Assembly (NCBI GenBank): GCA_036417435.1
Contig: CM070904.1
Coordinates: forward strand, 46,445,908-46,509,907
From: Inia geoffrensis
Taxonomy: Eukaryota > Chordata > Mammalia > Artiodactyla > Iniidae
Direction: 5' to 3'
DNA: 64,000 nt
Shown here: one piece after another, positions 1-12,474 of the stretch
Position numbering within the stretch: the stretch's first letter is position 1
Layout of the letters: every line of letters starts with the position of its first letter
Notes under the pieces: model-generated
Database searches by the model: none
What the model saw: the letters and a program-made list of their open reading frames with translations, nothing else
Told to the model about the DNA's origin: nothing
Translations under genes and position numbers: made by a program

Positions 1-429
1 AGACAAGAGTTCACTTTCTAGAAAGGATGAACTTGTGTAGTTCTAGATGTGGGGCCATGAGGACAGCTGAGGAGATGGATGAGCCATTTGACTAAATGAT
101 GAATGATTTAGCAAAATTTTGCATTATAAATGGTGAAAGCCCTTATTCCTTTCCCCTACTTGTCTCCCAAGAAATTATGCATGTGCCTAGGGCCATGTCC
201 ACCTCCCCTCCAGCCCACCCCAGGAATATGATTATAGAGTTCTCTCTGGGAAAACTGTCTAGTCCAATTGACACGAACTACAAATCTTTACATGGGTCTC
301 ATTGTGGTATAGTGCCACCCACCAATCACAAAGTTCCACCCCTGCACAAAATACTCGCACTTGATTTTTACAGTTCCAAGTTTAAAATGAATAGACATGG
401 AGTATCACCATATGTTGAAAAATAACATT
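1..429. other. unassigned AT-rich flank
   Basis: I see no recognisable gene or repeat here. A 109-codon open frame (96-425, plus) runs through it, but its translation has no domain, signal peptide or family resemblance I recognise. The stretch could be the diverged 5' part of the L1 relic that follows. Confidence 0.4.
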
Positions 430-1290
430 TAAAATGCAGGATATAATCCAAAAGAACAAACAGGAAATAAGCAATACAATGAAAAAGGAAGAAAAAGAGG
501 AGAAAAAGGGAAAAAAAGCTACAGCTAAAAATCTTCCAAGAGAAAAGAAAAATCTTGGAACAAGAATACTATACAATTAAACAGGGTTCAGAGAACAAGA
601 AAAAGCTCTTGAAAATGAAAACAAATATGATATCAGAAATAATTCAAAGGAAAATTTGGAATATAAAATTGAAGAACTGTCTCAAAAGGAGAACAAATAG
701 ATTAGATAATTAGAAGGTTAATTCTATAGGTCAACACCCATCTAACAGAGGCTGCAAAATAAAAGAGCAGAGAAAATGTTGGGTTGGCCGAAAAGTTCGT
801 TTGGGTTTTTCCATGTTACATTTCGGCCAACCCAATAGAAAAATTATCAAAAAAGAAAACTCCTCCCAAGAACTTTTCCCAAAACAAAGATGTGCTTTCA
901 GAAGAAAAAGGCTTAGTAAGTACTAAACATGATCAACTTGTTTTGTTTTTTAAAATATAAATCACATTATGGGAAAAAATGTAGGACACTGGGGATATAA
1001 AGAAGATTCTAAAAACTTTTATAGAAAAAATTGTTACATTAAAATCAGCAACTATAACGATGCAGAAATTCTTACTACAAAATCTGAAAGACAGAGAACA
1101 ATGGAGGATACTTTAGTTATTCAGATGGGAAATTATCTCCATTTAAGACTTTGACTGCAAGTCAAACTATCAATTAAATGTGAAGATAAAGATGTTTTCA
1201 GGTGAGCAAGGTTTTAGAATGTTTACTTTCCATGTACTACTCAGAAGTTACTGGAAAAGACTGAGGCAATAGGATTCCCAAAGAGGGCAT
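430..1290 (+). mobile_element. old L1 ORF1-region relic
   Basis: The purine-rich stretch follows the order of an old mammalian L1 (L1M-type) ORF1 region. The part coding for the coiled coil and its end lies around 430-780. The stretch matching the RNA-binding C-terminal half lies around 975-1250, including the recognisable 'gacactggggatataaag' piece near 986. Stop codons and indels interrupt it throughout, so no protein can be made. A mariner MITE splits it at 779-835. The family name is from recalled consensus; orientation is clearer than exact ends. Confidence 0.55.
779..835. mobile_element. mariner-like MITE, 57 bp palindrome
   Basis: The two ends are perfect 15-bp inverted repeats: TTGGGTTGGCCGAAA at 779-793 and its reverse complement at 821-835. 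The interior is only 27 bp and starts with the AAGTTCGTTTGGGTTTTTCC motif typical of mariner termini in artiodactyl genomes. TA follows the right end; the left flank reads TG, so one base of the expected TA duplication has mutated. There is no transposase coding capacity. It sits inside the old L1 relic, whose sequence resumes on the other side. Confidence 0.85.
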
Positions 1291-2087
1291 GAAGAGAGGT
1301 CTCATGCCATCAGCTCTTAGAGCAGAACCACTCCAGACTGGAATAAATCCTCAGAGGGCTGCAGGAGGTGGATATTTACTTCCTCTCTCTGTCCTTCCAC
1401 CACACACACAAACTGATGAAATACCTAATGCCTCATATTTTTCATTATTCTGGTAAGGGTTTTAAATTCTGTCAGAGCTAATTTGAAATTCAAATTAGTA
1501 AACAGACAACAATATTGAGCAAATGTAAAAGAAGGCAATTATTAACTCTAAAACATAAGATTGTACAATAAAAGCAACATTATTAGAGTAAAACATGCGG
1601 TGTAGAAGACATACCCTCTATTTCTCAGTTTAATATTACAAAAATGCTGTGTTCTCAATATATTTTAACATATGTCCTGATTCTTTGTTGTGTCCTCATA
1701 TGCACACAACACCAGCTGTAAATAATATTTATGTGGTTATAAACATGCAAACAATGAGTATTGAGGCAATCTAAATAATGATTTCACTATATGTGGAGGA
1801 TAGGGGAAGAGAATATGTATTTGTTCGTACGTAAGTGTCTGTGGGCCATGGGGGAGAGGGAGATCTATGATAATTAAATCCTCAATTTTCACAGTAGGAA
1901 AAAATAATGATGCGAATTTGAAGATGAAGAAATAGCTATAAATTCATATTTAAAAATATGGGGCTAAATATAGATAGAAATAGCTAAAATAGTTGAGAGC
2001 TGTCGCCTTTTGGTTAGCAGGAATTAAAGGTAGGTGTTGGGTGGGTCAGAGGACTACCGTTTTGGGCGTAAAAGTTGAAACATGCAG
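1291..2087. other. unassigned AT-rich stretch
   Basis: No gene, RNA or repeat is recognised. Short runs such as ccaccacacacac near 1399 and A/T-rich unique sequence fill it. All frames are closed by frequent stops. Confidence 0.5.
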
Positions 2088-2340
2088 AGAAGTATGCTGT
2101 ATAAGAGTTATGTTCACAGACTCTGAAACCAAGATACAGGACTCAACTATTGGGTCTACCACCTACTAGTTATATGATCTTGTGACATAGATGCTCAGTG
2201 CCTCCATTTCCCTTTTGTAAAATTAAATAATAATGGTGTTACCTCACAGGGTTGTTTTACAGATTAAGTAGCTTAATAAACAAAATCATTTAAATAGTAT
2301 GTGGCACACATTACTAGTGCTGGCAGTTCTAGGTAACTGT
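2088..2340 (+). repeat. MIR SINE
   Basis: The order of motifs matches MIR in sense orientation: a tRNA-like head with 'cagactctgaaacc', the core 'ctaccacctactagttatat', then 'tccatttcccttttgtaaaat', 'cctcacagggttgttttaca' and 'gtggcacac'. Divergence is high, as expected for a repeat shared by all mammals. Confidence 0.8.
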
Positions 2341-2698
2341 TAAGTATTTCCATGAGTTACTTTGGTTAAAAAAAAATTAAAAAGAAAACACAACACACTA
2401 TGCAATACATAGAAATTAGTCAAGAAATAAGAATCATTATATTTAAAAACTAAAAATTGATGAATTGCCATCAATGGAATAAAGCTATCTTAAACTACTA
2501 AAGTATGTTTCTTACTGTTTAATATCTAAACAAGAGCATTTCATTAATTATGCTTCATATGAAAGATTAATTTGTGTCTATTGTAACTATCAGTATATGA
2601 ACATATTGCATAAGATATGAATTGAAATTGGCTTCTAAAAATCCGAAGCTCATTCACTGAAAGAAATGAAGACAGTAAAATTGATAATAATATTCATA

Positions 2699-2997
2699 GG
2701 ACTTCCCTGGTGATGCAGTGGTTAAGAATCTGCCTGCCAATGCAGGGGACATGGGTTTGATCCCTGGTCAGGGAAGATTCCACATGTCGTGGAGCGACTA
2801 AGCCCGCAAGCCACAACTACTGAGCACACACACTACAACTACTGAGCCCATGCAACTACTGAAGCCTGCGCATCTAGAGACTGTGCTCCACAACAAGAGA
2901 AGCCCCCACTCCCTGCAACTAGAGAAAGCCCGTGAGTAGCAACGAAGACCCAATGCAGCCAAAAAATAAAATAAAATAAATAAAATAAAATAAAAAC
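2699..2997 (+). repeat. CHR-type SINE, long form
   Basis: It starts with ggacttccctggtgatgcag (tRNA-Glu-derived head with A box), has the B-box region gggtttgatccc around 2753-2764, and continues through the long-form body to a (TAAAA)n-type tail at 2963-2997. Pol III promoter, tRNA head and A-rich tail are those of cetacean/artiodactyl CHR SINEs. The long form has a body segment ('cacaactactgagc' and following) absent from the short copies elsewhere in the window. No clear target-site duplication is visible. Confidence 0.9.
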
Positions 2998-4439
2998 TTG
3001 TCAGAAGGCTAATTAATACTTATGCGAATATTTCTTCTTTTTGGCTGAACACTGGTCCTATGTCTGCTTTGATATTTTCACATAATATCAGGTATGCCCT
3101 CTATGCTTCAACTTAATATTCAGAAAATCCTAAATTCTCAATATATCTTAAGATATGTCACTACTCTTTCATATACAATTAGTGAGTCCAAAATTTCAAC
3201 AAAACTGATACTGATTTTTCTTTTTCTCCTCAGTAGAGATTAAGGACACATTTTTTTTTTTTTCAAAAACGAACTGTGTTTAAAGAGATGCTATTAAGTG
3301 GGGAAACAACAGGTAATGTGTTGACTGCGGTGGTATTATTAATTGTAACATATAGTAAACCATGTTTTTGTTTTTATTTATATTTTCAACATGTGATGTA
3401 AATTAGAATACCTCCAGATATTCTTTTGGCAAGCACAAAAGCTGTTTATCCCATAGATGATATAGACAATAATGTATGGCTCATAATTTGGAAGAAAGCT
3501 GTAACTTAAGAAGTTCCGATGACATTCAAACAGTTTGTGTGTAACTAAACTAAGGCTGTTAGTGAATGGCAGCTTTAAAACATTTTAAACATGTGGACAA
3601 AAAATTGAATTTTTATTATTGTAAACGAAAAAGGAAGGTTTCTGGAGAAGCTAGACAACATACTGTAATCCAAGCTTGAGCAAGTTGAGGAGGTATGGTG
3701 TCGTATAAATAGAAACCTACTCTTCCCTTTATGTGTTTAACATACATAATCTGAAAAAGAGGAGAGATATGGAATGATAATGTACAATATCATACCTCTT
3801 AGCACAGGAATAGAAATGTTTTTATTCTGAATATCAGAAACTCAAGGAAGAATCACAGTGAGACATATTTATCTCTGCAAATCTAGGTACATCCTGAAAA
3901 ATATGAATAATATACATTTTATGAAAAAGATTAAATTGAGTGAGTTTGTATATAAGTGTATGTGATGACTGAAAGAGAGAAGTGACTGAAGGACAAAACT
4001 TAATCCAGTCATTGCTATCAAACTTATGACAACATTTAATGACATTTCTACTAAGGAAAGTTTGAGTACAGGAAAACTGTATGATAAAAAAAATCTTTAT
4101 AGTCTTCTGTTCATTCAACTCATAGTGTATTTAGTTAGTTATAGCTTAGGGAATACTTTAAAATCATATTCATAGTTTTATTACATAGAGAAAATGAAGA
4201 AAGAAAATAATAATATAGAAAAAAAGAAAGGAAGATGGATTAAAAGGACTGAGAAAGTAAACTGCTTTTCTTTTGAAACATTTGTCATAAAGAAAGTTGA
4301 ATTCATTTTACTTAGAATTTTTAGGAATTTAGTAGAGAACCATTTCTTAATATAGAATCCTGCATACTGTAGGTATTTTTGTAATATCCACTATATATTG
4401 AATACCTAAGCTGTGTAACCTATGTTAATGCAAAAAATG
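2998..4439. other. unassigned AT-rich stretch
   Basis: No recognisable gene or repeat apart from short homopolymers (T run near 3251). A 94-codon minus-strand frame (3834-4118) has no recognisable domain and is most likely chance. Confidence 0.5.
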
Positions 4440-4795
4440 TACAAAATGGCTAAAATTTAAAAAATAGAGATAATAGCAACTGCTGGAGAGGCTGCAGAGA
4501 AACTTAATCACCTGTACATTGCTGGTTAAGATGTAAAATGATATATCTACTTCTGCAAAATAGTTTAGCAGTTTCTTCTAAAACTGAAAATGTGCTTACA
4601 ATACAACCCAGGAATGGTACTTTGGGAAATTTATACCAGAGAAATTAAAACCTATGTTACTGCAAAGACATGTACAAAAATATTTATAACAACTTTATTT
4701 ATAGTAGAGAAAAACTGAAAAAAACTCAAATGTCTTTCAATGGATGAATGGTTAAACAAACTGTGCTATATCCATACCTTGGAATACTGCTCTTT
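4440..4795 (+). mobile_element. old L1 ORF2 3'-part relic
   Basis: The stretch follows the 3' part of ORF2 of old L1 (L1M/L1ME type): 'atggctaaaatttaaaaa', 'ctggagaggctgcagag', 'attgctggttaagatgtaaa', 'atttataacaactttattta', 'caatggatgaatggttaaac' and 'ccttggaatactgctc' occur in consensus order. It is a short, heavily mutated fragment with no open frame. Confidence 0.75.
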
Positions 4796-5224
4796 TACCT
4801 TTATCTCTTTAGGTAATTTCAATTCACTTTCACCAATCAATAGAGACTTTATTTTGCCTGGAAGATTCTCCTTCTAGGCCAAGTTGAGTATCTTGCACAA
4901 TATAGTCATTCACTTGAGAATGACAACACAGAGCTTAAATACTGAATGAATGAATGAGTGAATCACAGTAGGACAAATGATCAATCTCTGAGATATGGAG
5001 ACTATCTGAAAAAATGAGAATTCCATTAGTGAAAATAAACTCTTGTCCAACCAAGAATTACTTTTGTTTCTTTCTTATTCATTTCGGTTGAGTTCTTAGA
5101 AGTTAAAAACTTCCAGTTTTTTTAGGTTTACCTATGATAATAGGTTTCATTATTTAGTCTAATAGGTATCTACTGGATGTCATGATAAATAATACCTCAA
5201 TAAAGGCTAGAGTTAATTGTTCTC

Positions 5225-5445
5225 TTAACGTATGCCAGATTTTTGTCTTAACACTTTATATTTAATCCCTATCCCAACCCTATGAGATAAATACTATTAT
5301 TTTGTTCATATTCTAGATAAAGCAGGAAAGGATAAGTATTGTGTCAAGATCAAACAACTAGAAAGTGGTAGAGTTGGGACCCAAATCTGGCAGTCTGTAT
5401 CTAGGGCTCACGTACTTAACCAACATGCAATATTTCCTCTCTTGA
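5225..5445 (-). repeat. MIR SINE, antisense
   Basis: On the plus strand the motifs run in reverse MIR order: 'ccctatgagataaatactat', 'agaaagtggtagagttggga', 'ccaaatctggcagtctgtat' and 'cttaaccaacatgcaatatt'. The last piece is the complement of the tRNA-like head. Confidence 0.8.
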
Positions 5446-5855
5446 AGCACACTGATAATTTGGTTTATTTTAATTACTCACAGCTTTCTCACCTTTCATA
5501 ACATGCATGGTAAACTCATAAAATACTAACTTTGTAGGCCCATTTCCTTAGATATAAACCAAGATAAAATAACTACTTACTCCATTCACGTCTCAAAAAA
5601 ATAAACAAGGAAGCATTTTGTAAACTCTGAAGTTCTATCATAAGGCTTTTGTCACAGGCAATGATATCCACTGGTTTCTTTTCTGTATTAAAGTCATCTT
5701 GTCATGTCCCTGCCTTATACCTTTTCAACTGTCATCTTTTTATTTCTTAATGTAGTCCTAATATTAAGTTTCCAGACTTCACCTCCCTAAAAAGGTGCAC
5801 TTCAATCAAAGACAATATTATTTGGTCTGACTCACATACTCATCCTTCAGAGGTA

Positions 5856-6340
5856 CAGGCATACCTTGTTCTATTGTGCTTTGCTTTATTGTGCTTTGCA
5901 AATATTGCAATTTTTTACAAATTGAAGTTTTGTGGCAACCCTGCATCAAGCAAGTCTATCAATGCCATTTTTCCAACCGTTTTTCCTCACTTTGCGTCTG
6001 ATTACATGTTGTTAATCCTCACAATCTTTTGGACCTTTTCATTGTTATCATATTTATTATGGTGATCTGTGATCAGTGATCCTCGATGTTACTACTATGA
6101 TTCACTTAAGGTTCAGATAATGGTTAGCATTTTTTTAGCAATAAAATACTTTAAAATTAAAATATGTACTCTTTTAAAGACATAATGCTATTGCACACTG
6201 AATAGGCTACACTATAGTGTAAACATAACTTTTATATGCACCGGGAAACCAAAAAATTCATGTGACTCACTTTATTGCAATACTTACTTTATTGCACTGG
6301 CCTGGAACTGAACCCACAATATCTCCAAGGTATGCCTCTG
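5856..6340 (+). mobile_element. Tigger1-type transposon, internally deleted
   Basis: Tigger1 is a pogo-type cut-and-paste element of the Tc1/mariner superfamily. The left end CAGGCATACC (5856) and the right end GGTATGCCTCTG (6340) are inverted repeats next to TA. The left 220 bp match the Tigger1 5' end, including 'tgtggcaaccctgcatcaag' and 'atggtgatctgtgatcagtg'. The right 220 bp match its 3' end, including 'acataatgctattgcacact' and 'aacataacttttatatgcac'. The roughly 2-kb transposase gene is missing; the join lies near 6090-6120. A 63-codon frame at 5874-6065 is a by-product of the terminal sequence. Confidence 0.9.
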
Positions 6341-6729
6341 TTAACTGAGCCCTGGCTATAGACATTTCCTCATGCTAGGCTCAGAGATTAGAAAAAGGGC
6401 AATCATCCCAGCCAAGGGAGCTCAGAGTCTGGGGAGATAGCCACCATAATGTAGACATACTCCAGATAGTAAAGGAGTAGAGTTCTGAAAAAACACATTA
6501 ATTTGTGAATGTATTTTTAAAAATGAGTTTGAGTGTTCCTGTGGCTAACCCAGTGACTATAAAATAACCTACAGGGCAACATCAATCTGAGGTGAGTAGT
6601 AATTATTTTGAACCAAAACATCTATTGGATCTTTGAATGTTCCTTTTATTTAATCAGTTCTCACCCTAAAGGGAGAGAAGTGTTTCTCTATTTTGTCCTA
6701 CACTGACAATTCAACTACAAGTCATATAC

Positions 6730-7086
6730 CAGGGTCAGCAAACTATGGTCCATGGGCCAAATCCCATCCAACATCTCTTTTTGTTCAGTGTGTGAGCTAA
6801 GAATGGTTTTTATATTTCCAAATGGCCAAAAAAATTTTAAAGAATAATATTTCAAAACATATGATAATTACATAAAATTCAAATTTCATTGCCAACTATT
6901 TTTTTTTGACGGGGGGGAGAACTCAGTCATGTACCTTTGTTCATGTATTATCTATGGCTTCTTTTACTCTCTAAGGTCAGAGTTGTGTAGTTGGGACAGA
7001 GACCTTATCATCCACAAAACCATTTAGACCATCCTCCACAAATATTTACTCACTGGTCCATTAAAGAAAAAGTTTACTGACCTCTG
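6730..7086 (-). mobile_element. hAT-Charlie family transposon relic
   Basis: The left end cagggtcagcaaactatggt followed by 'ccatgggccaaatcccatcc' is the reverse complement of the usual right end of a Charlie-group nonautonomous element. The right end 'aaaagtttactgacctctg' is the inverted counterpart. The middle keeps 'atctatggcttcttttactc' and 'tctaaggtcagagttgtgta'. A T/G tract near 6900-6918 (t run then ggggggg) looks like a later slippage. I see no clean 8-bp duplication at the borders. Confidence 0.8.
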
Positions 7087-8179
7087 CATTAAAACATTAG
7101 TTTGTTGAGGTGTTATCGGTAACACATTCATGCCACTAATCTTCAGTTCAGTTGTGTGCCCATGGCTTTATCGTAAACTTTAAATGTATATGAGCTGCTT
7201 TTTCTACCTTTAATTTTCTGAACAGTATCTCGTTAACACACTAGACAATCAAATGATTTTATTTTGAAAAACTATATGATTTTTTATTTAATCTTAAGTT
7301 TTGGTAGCTTTCTAAATTCTATTTTAGGATACTGAAATTTTTTTCTGACATTACAATACATAAAGTTAGCATTAGGTGTCAGTATTTTACATATTATTTA
7401 GTAAGTGTGTGTATATGAAAAAGTATTGGATTATTACAGACAGCATTTTCACTGGAAAATTTCAACTTTGTTATAATGCTTGCTCTATTGTTTTTGGGTT
7501 TTTTTGGTTTTTGTATTATGGAAATATTCTTTATGATATCTACTAAGAAATCTCTTTAAAATGTGGTTCATCTACACCAGTCCATTTGCCAGCTGAATAT
7601 AACTGTACCCTCAATTGAAGCCACAAAGAATAGAAGCTCTACCAAATTCTGGACCAAAACATTCATGAGGTGTATTAATTTTAGCCTCTAAATTTTGAGG
7701 TGATTTGTTAAACACCAAGAGATAATTAGAACAATTGGGACAATCCTCAATGTTGTAGACAACAGATGCAGTAGAGTGAAAGAGTAAGAATTTAAACATT
7801 ATTACTCAATCGAGCAAAAAAAATATAACACTCTTAGCCCCCACTCCCAAAAAGTCTATTGCTCGAAAGCCCTATGAAGCAACGGGGAGTAGGTTTGGGA
7901 GGGGACTCAAGCCTGCTAATTAAGGGTATTAACTTATTTGATGGCAAAACCTGATCTGGTCCAAACTCATTTGATCAGCATTTACGTAAGACTATATATT
8001 GCTTTTATTTATTACACTTAGTGTGAATATTCATATATTTGGTTACAGTTATATTAATGCACTTAAGTGATACTGTCCTAGACCCCACTGGAAGTATTAT
8101 GTATTATATGATGTATATATTATATTACTTTATAAACTCAGAAAAATTCTAAATTCTAAATCATAAGTGGACCCAAAAG
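7087..8179. other. unassigned AT-rich stretch
   Basis: Nothing recognised. Frequent stops in all frames; short minus-strand frame 7611-7799 has no identifiable domain. Confidence 0.5.
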
Positions 8180-8350
8180 TTTCAAATAAAGTTTTGAGAG
8201 CCTGTATTATGTGGCAGTTGAACATGACATTTTTAGAAGTCATAGTATTGGGTTCAATTTTCAACTCTGTATGCAATCATGGGAAAGTTACTTGGTCTCT
8301 CTGCACCTTAATTTCCCCACAATCAAATGCAGATGTGTTCACAAAACATA
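8180..8350 (+). repeat. probable MIR fragment
   Basis: The run 'attgggttcaattttcaact' then 'atgggaaagttacttggtct', 'ctgcaccttaatttcccc' and 'aatcaaatgcag' matches the MIR core in sense order with heavy divergence. Both ends are unclear. Confidence 0.5.
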
Positions 8351-10149
8351 TCTTCAGGAAAGCTTATCCAAATATTATTTATAAAGATAGAAAAACAGAA
8401 TCAACTTAAATGAAGAACTATAAGGGACTAATTTAATTAGGCCATCGTTAAAAATTCTGTTTTAGAATTTTTAAATATTTTAAAATGCAGTACATTCAAC
8501 ATTGTAAATAGATATTGAAAGAGTGAAAACATTATTGCTATTCCACAAAAGTAAAAACCAGAAATAGATATTAATATGATTAAATCTAAGCCAGAAAGAG
8601 CTAAACAGGAGTGCATTTACTGTACCAAGTTTTATGAATGTGAAGAGGAAGGAGAGTTTTAATCCCACCTAAGGGGAATAAATGAAGACTTCCTCTCTTT
8701 TATAGTAGCTTGAAATTCTCCGAAAGTCCCAACGTCATGGGTTATCATTAATGGAAGGAACAAGTAAGTCAGGGAGGAAACAGTGTCATGTAAGTACAGT
8801 GGCGCTGCATATACTAGGATTCACTTTTAAAAACTCAACTAAATTATGCTCAATCAAAAAAGATTAAACATAAAAAACAGTCTAAATTGTTTGGGTGACT
8901 GATGCAGCACTACAGAATGAGCTGAGGACCCAGATAGAATGTGACAAGGTTGACAGCAATTCCTCCTCACTTTCTAGATGGCTCTTAGGACATAAGCATG
9001 ACCCACACCAGATGTGATTCTAGTGCTGAAGACTAGATGAAGTCTATTTTTAATAAATATTTCCAAGTATTTATTTTTCCAAAACGTAAGCCATAAACTT
9101 TATCTAGAAATCAACCAAAGCATCTCATTTTCCAATAATGGAGGAAAAACTATTCACACTGGACTTAAAGAATATAGGTCTCCAAGATGTTGCCTTCTTT
9201 GAAGATCTGCAGTTTGCTTAGGGGTCTCTTACATCCATCCTACATACCCACATCTTACAGATGTAGAAACTCAGGACCAGCACAGTCAAGCACTAGAACC
9301 CTGAAGTTTTCGCTCTATGCATGTTACTTTTTCCTCCTTTTTCTATACTATTTCTGTGAGGATTCCACAATTCTCAGTTGCTACACAACCCTCTCTGTGG
9401 GGATGACAGATGGGGCTTGCTGATGATTCTGTTTGCTGCTAAAGTGTCCCCATAAACCTGCTTCTCTACTGTTGGAAAACAGAATAGCACCTCAGAGGAT
9501 TCTCTGGCTTCAGTTACTACACACATTTCAAATATGGGAGATTCAGCATGGACAGCAAGATCTATCCATTGATTTGTAGGCAGGGCACGAGCAACCCTTT
9601 CCATACACGAACCTCCATCTCAGCCAGGAAGGGGTGTACCACCAGCAGGAGTCCTTGTTTTTTCTCTCCCATACCTGTTTCCACTGCTCTCACACTAACT
9701 TGGAGGAGAAGTAAACAATAATTCTAACATTTTGCCATTGAAAATACTAGATACTAACTTAGTCCCACCTCCTGAAACCTATGGAGAAGGGGAGACATTC
9801 TCTGAGTACCAGTACCCCCTTGTACCTTAGTTCTCCAGGTCAAAACCCCTCAACCCTTAGGAATACACTGGGCAGTTTTTTCTTGTAGCCCACCAAGTTT
9901 TGAATGAATGTAAAGACAGGAAGTTAGGGGAAACAGAGTAATCACACTCTACCCACCAACTTTCATCTAATCTATAATAAATTATTAATCTAATTAATAT
10001 TAGATGTTCAAAAAACAATGCCTTCTCCCATAACCATTACCTGACATTCTCACAGGAATAACTTGTCTAATTTATCCCAAATAGTACTTCCTTCTCAATA
10101 GCTACATACTTTCTAGATTTCATAATTAACAAAACTAAAAGTAACTTTT
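8351..10149. other. unassigned stretch
   Basis: No repeat that I can name and no supported gene. Two overlapping frames of 76-78 codons near 9187-9604 are on opposite strands and show no recognisable domain. The stretch 9600-9960 is slightly richer in GC than its surroundings. Confidence 0.45.
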
Positions 10150-10875
10150 AAAAAGGGTCATCTGTATGGTATAAGATAGTGGTTCAGTTTCATTCTTTCA
10201 AATGCGGCTGTCCAATTTTCCCAATACCATTTATTGACGAGACTCTTTTTCAATTGTATATTCTTGGCTCCTTTGTTGTAAATTAATTGATACATATGCA
10301 TGGGTTTATGTCTGGGATCTCTATTCTGATCCACTAATTGATGTGTCTGTTTTTATACCAATACCATTCCGATTATCATAGCTTTGTAATATAGTTTAAA
10401 ACCAGGCAGCATGATGCTCACAGCTTTGTTCTTCTTTCTCAAGGTTACTTTAGTTATCTGAGATCTTTTGTGGTTCCATACAAATTTTAGGATTGTTTGT
10501 TCTATTTCTGTGAAAAATGCCATTGTAATTTTGATAGGGATTACATTGAATCCATATATTGCTTTGAGTAGTATGGACATTTGAACATTAGTTCTTCCAA
10601 ATATGAGCACAAAATATCTTTCCATTTACTTGTGTCTTCTTCAATTTCTTTCATATATTTCTTTCTTAAATTTATTATATTTTGTAATTTTCAATATACA
10701 GGTCTTCCACATCCTTGGCTAAATTATCCCTAGGTATTTTATTCGTTTCAATGCAATTGCAAATGGGATTTTTTTTTAAGCTTCTCTTTCTGACAGTTCA
10801 TTATTAGTGTATAGAAAAGCAACAGATTTTTGTGTATTAATTTTGCATCCTGCACAGTCCCTTTGTCATGTAAGG
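10150..10875 (-). mobile_element. L1 ORF2 fragment, antisense
   Basis: Read on the minus strand, this is part of L1 ORF2 downstream of the catalytic reverse-transcriptase motifs. A 90-codon frame remains open at 10353-10625 and contains the family hallmarks [29 protein letters not shown] and GFKLYYKA. On the plus strand the same DNA reads 'caataccatttattgacgag', 'atatagtttaaaaccaggca' and 'tttgtggttccatacaaatt'. It is a truncated piece with no promoter, endonuclease or catalytic domain. Confidence 0.9.
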
Positions 10876-11800
10876 CACCATATTTATAGTTCCTGGGGAT
10901 TAGGGCATGAACATCTTTAAGGGTTATTATATTGCTCACCACCATTGGTTTCTGAGCATTTCCCTTTCTCTCCTACCTTGGCTTTGCTCCCATGTAGAAT
11001 CCCTGAAGCCTTTTTACCCTAAAATGCTTTGCCTCCATCTTCTACAACCTTTCAATAACCAAAGGCAGATATTTCCTTGGATGGTAGGCTTCTAGAGCAT
11101 TCCTCTACGTTCTCTTTGAAGTTGTTAGTTGCAGAAAGCAAACTCAGATGGAGATTTACGTGCAGGAGTTTTACTGGAAATGCTCTTGGGATGAACATGT
11201 GTATGTGGGGATGGGCTTGGGGGACAGCGAAGGAAGCAGGACTGTGCTGATGGGAGAAAATGAACTTTAATACAGTTATAAAAAAGTTCTCAGCCAATCC
11301 CACAGGGAGTCTGGACCAAGATGACCCTTGAGAATTGCACTCCAATTGAGGTCCCTTGTATGGGGGCTCCAACATCCTTGTCATAGTTGCAAGAAACTAG
11401 GGCATGGAGAAGTGAAGGAGGGGCAGGCATGACCTCAGGCTAGGCACAGAAATTCACCGAGAGAGGTCTGTCCCCAACAATCCCAGTAATAATTGTTTTG
11501 AGGAATGAGTGTTTTGCAGCTAAAGAGTAAGAAATTGGCCTTGAAGTAGGAGAACAAAGATGACACTTGGGTCAGGAAAATAAGATCAAAGATTTGGGAT
11601 CAAGTGGAGGTGGGATAGTCTAGTATTTCCTATGCCAATCACTTCTACTTCTTGTAGCTTGTATGCACAGGTGTATGGGAGATGTGGGGCTCAGCTATAA
11701 GGAAAAGAAAAGGGGTAATGATCTCATTCCTGCCACCTGCCACATTGATCCTCACTCTCCCTGAATGGTTCCCGATCTTTCATCTTTAAGCTAATAAGCC
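10876..11800. other. unassigned stretch, possible old repeat
   Basis: A 110-codon minus-strand frame (11052-11384) has no domain I recognise. The segment 11120-11460 has the look of an old medium-copy repeat ('gttgcagaaagcaaactcag', 'gcaggagttttactgg') but I cannot name the family. No gene is supported. Confidence 0.35.
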
Positions 11801-11805
11801 TGGGT

Positions 11806-11992
11806 ACATGTTTATATATGTGTATTTTACGATAAGCCATCAAAATTTCACATTTAATGTAGAAATGTTATCAAATATAAAGGAACCATTTTTATGTGTG
11901 TACATATGCATATATGTGTATTTACACATATGTGTGAGTATATACATATATATACACAGGTATACACACACATGGAAACACACATATACCCA
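11806..11992. repeat. imperfect (TG/TA)n alternating tract
   Basis: Alternating purine-pyrimidine sequence dominates, with pieces such as 'tgtgtacatatgcatatatg' (from 11896) and 'gtatatacatatatatacac' (from 11938). A 65-codon frame through it (11808-12005) is low-complexity and not a gene. Confidence 0.8.
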
Positions 11993-12474
11993 GAAATCTG
12001 TGTAAACAGCTAACTTTGCTTGATAAGTGTGTATGGTTTTTTGGGGTGTGGGGTGTCCTTGAATGTGGTTTTGGGGTAACTAAAAGTCTAATCTGAAGCT
12101 GCTTTTGTTTAAAAAAAAGAAAAGAAAAAAACCCAGTTCTTTTGTAACTACTAGAATCAGCTCACAAAATTTATTTATCTGTGTCCATAAAATTTAATAA
12201 ATTAAAAAATTTAAAAGATTTATAAAGGGAAAATTGTCCCTAACATGGTCTGGGACAGGCTTTTTAATTCACAACCTTCTTCTGGGAAGAAATTAGCATT
12301 CTTGACAAACTGCTAAAGCAATTTTTTGATAAACTTTTGATGGTATTAAGACCTCTTCTGGGAAGCCAGCTGTCATCCCACTCAGCCAAATGATGGTCAA
12401 AGAGTTCGATGATCTTTCACCAGACATCTTTTTTTCCCTTTTTGTGTATGACACCTTACCAATCTTTCATATAT

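Noticed and set aside
2699..2780. tRNA-Glu-like gene with A and B boxes
   Set aside because: It is the tRNA-derived head of a CHR SINE followed by a SINE body and A-rich tail, not a tRNA gene; the same applies to all other copies.
10353..10625. 90-codon minus-strand frame with a protein-like sequence, possible host gene
   Set aside because: The words [17 protein letters not shown] and RKKNKA are L1 ORF2 hallmarks, so it is retrotransposon sequence.
11806..12005. 65-codon Tyr/Ile/His-rich frame
   Set aside because: It is the translation of an alternating TG/TA tract.
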